Assembly (NCBI RefSeq): GCF_020042345.1
Contig: NZ_CP083387.1
Location: 3,410,001 to 3,474,000 of the forward strand
Origin: Arachidicoccus terrestris
GTDB taxonomy: Bacteria > Bacteroidota > Bacteroidia > Chitinophagales > Chitinophagaceae
Direction of reading: 5' to 3'
DNA: 64,000 nt
Below are positions 63,530 to 64,000 of this stretch, piece by piece. The notes under the pieces were generated by a model. It made no database searches and was not told the DNA's origin. It was given only the letters and a program-made list of their open reading frames with translations. Every line of letters starts with the position of its first letter. Within the stretch, counting starts at the first letter, position 1. Position numbers and translations under genes: made by a program.

Positions 63530-64000
63530 ATGGAAAAGAATTTGAGATATACAGGCTCCGGCGGTACTCCGATTTTGGATACCGTCAACAAAATGGAACG
63601 GCTCTACAAGGTGCCGCTGTCCTATTTTGAAGGGCTTGCTGATGAGATTATGGCTAAGATCAGGCTAGGGGCGTTTTCGGGAAATATGGGTTACAGGATT
63701 CCGGAAGGATACTTTTCAGGCCTGGCAGGCCAGATCATTGACCGGATTCACTCAGAAAGAGAAATGACCTCCGGTCTCCAAAGTGATTTTCGTGATCCAT
63801 CGGTTTATCAGGAGTTAAAAGATATAGCACCTTTGTTACTGCAGATTGGCAATCAAAATGTTTATGAAGTTCCCAAGGGATATTTTCAGGGGCTCTCGGC
63901 TGCTGACATGGTCCAGGCTGAAGTTGATCGTGAATTATCCACTATCCGCAACAGTGATGATGGCAAGGTAATTCCCCTGACTCCCAGAAAAAAGATGTGG
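63530..64000 (+). CDS. hypothetical protein with VPxGYFxGL repeats, partial
   Basis: 157 codons are open to the edge of the window. Three repeats are seen: YKVPLSYFEGLADEI, YRIPEGYFSGLAGQI and YEVPKGYFQGLSAAD. Such repeats are common in proteins encoded right after ECF sigma factors in this phylum and may belong to an anti-sigma or anchoring protein with a later membrane segment. The C-terminus lies outside, so no membrane helix can be checked. Confidence 0.7.
   Translation, partial: MEKNLRYTGSGGTPILDTVNKMERLYKVPLSYFEGLADEIMAKIRLGAFSGNMGYRIPEGYFSGLAGQIIDRIHSEREMTSGLQSDFRDPSVYQELKDIAPLLLQIGNQNVYEVPKGYFQGLSAADMVQAEVDRELSTIRNSDDGKVIPLTPRKKMW

Noticed and set aside
1-64000. tRNA, rRNA, riboswitch or CRISPR array
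   Set aside because: Looked through the intergenic stretches; no cloverleaf with a TTCRA arm, no rRNA sequence and no regularly spaced repeats were recognised. A tRNA scan would be the decisive check.

Overview
The window looks like a piece of chromosome from a Bacteroidota bacterium, probably of the Chitinophagaceae type. The evidence is a Lnb/DUF4105 lipoprotein acyltransferase-like protein, DUF4870, DUF2027-Smr, two DinB-fold proteins, a split transketolase, Tat-exported Gfo/Idh/MocA dehydrogenases beside DUF1080 hydrolases, and promoter candidates of the Bacteroidota TTTG / TAnnTTTG type. Most genes are single-copy housekeeping or metabolic genes on both strands, in short operons separated by convincing hairpin terminators. 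I saw no rRNA, tRNA or CRISPR array.

Layout. 1-11 kb: a cut-off metallophosphatase, a candidate small RNA (about 839-944), pth plus a FUSC membrane protein, the murA / nitroreductase / gmk operon, a DUF1572 protein, a PQQ sugar dehydrogenase-like lipoprotein, and an Lnb-like protein overlapping an alpha/beta hydrolase. 11-19 kb: pyrF, a lipoprotein, a DPP-IV-like S9 peptidase, a divergent AraC regulator/SDR pair, a lipocalin-like protein, an unknown protein and a glutamine amidotransferase that ends in a 115-bp tandem duplication. 19-31 kb: DUF922, a 2-oxoacid dehydrogenase E2, cinA, a methyltransferase, an MFS transporter, DUF2027-Smr, proS, a Gly/Tyr/Trp-rich lipoprotein, DUF4870 and aspartate kinase. 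31-43 kb: an ABC ATPase, a YfiT-like protein, a Nudix enzyme, a NadR-type kinase, an amino-acid permease / waaA / miaA overlapping operon, a sigma-54 activator without a DNA-binding domain, YtxH, a dihaem cytochrome, pckA and serA.

43-52 kb is the mobile part. A complete 1749-bp insertion sequence (43143-44891) sits between two identical 37-bp copies of a terminator hairpin. It encodes a small AbrB-like protein whose frame runs over a run of nine A into an IS4-superfamily (YREK) transposase in the -1 frame. The conserved start of the transposase has no start codon of its own, so the likely product is an AbrB-transposase fusion made by programmed -1 frameshifting. An inverted repeat overlaps the AbrB start codon and a two-way terminator shields the promoter end. 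Beyond it lie an oxidoreductase, the ppx/ppk1 polyphosphate pair, rfaE2 and a lone TnpB gene broken by a one-base deletion in a G run.

52-64 kb: panD-dapD, a Sua5-type enzyme, DUF47-PiT phosphate transport, a possible TnpB remnant, a three-gene ketosugar-type cluster (DUF1080 and two Tat-exported oxidoreductases), galE, a lone transketolase C-terminal subunit, and an ECF sigma factor followed by a cut-off gene with VPxGYFxGL repeats.

The main observations for follow-up are the AbrB-transposase recoding element with its 37-bp target duplication, the MurA Cys-to-Asp change that predicts fosfomycin insensitivity, the HTH-less GSFTSA sigma-54 activator, the candidate small RNA, and very short or absent 5' leaders on several genes.
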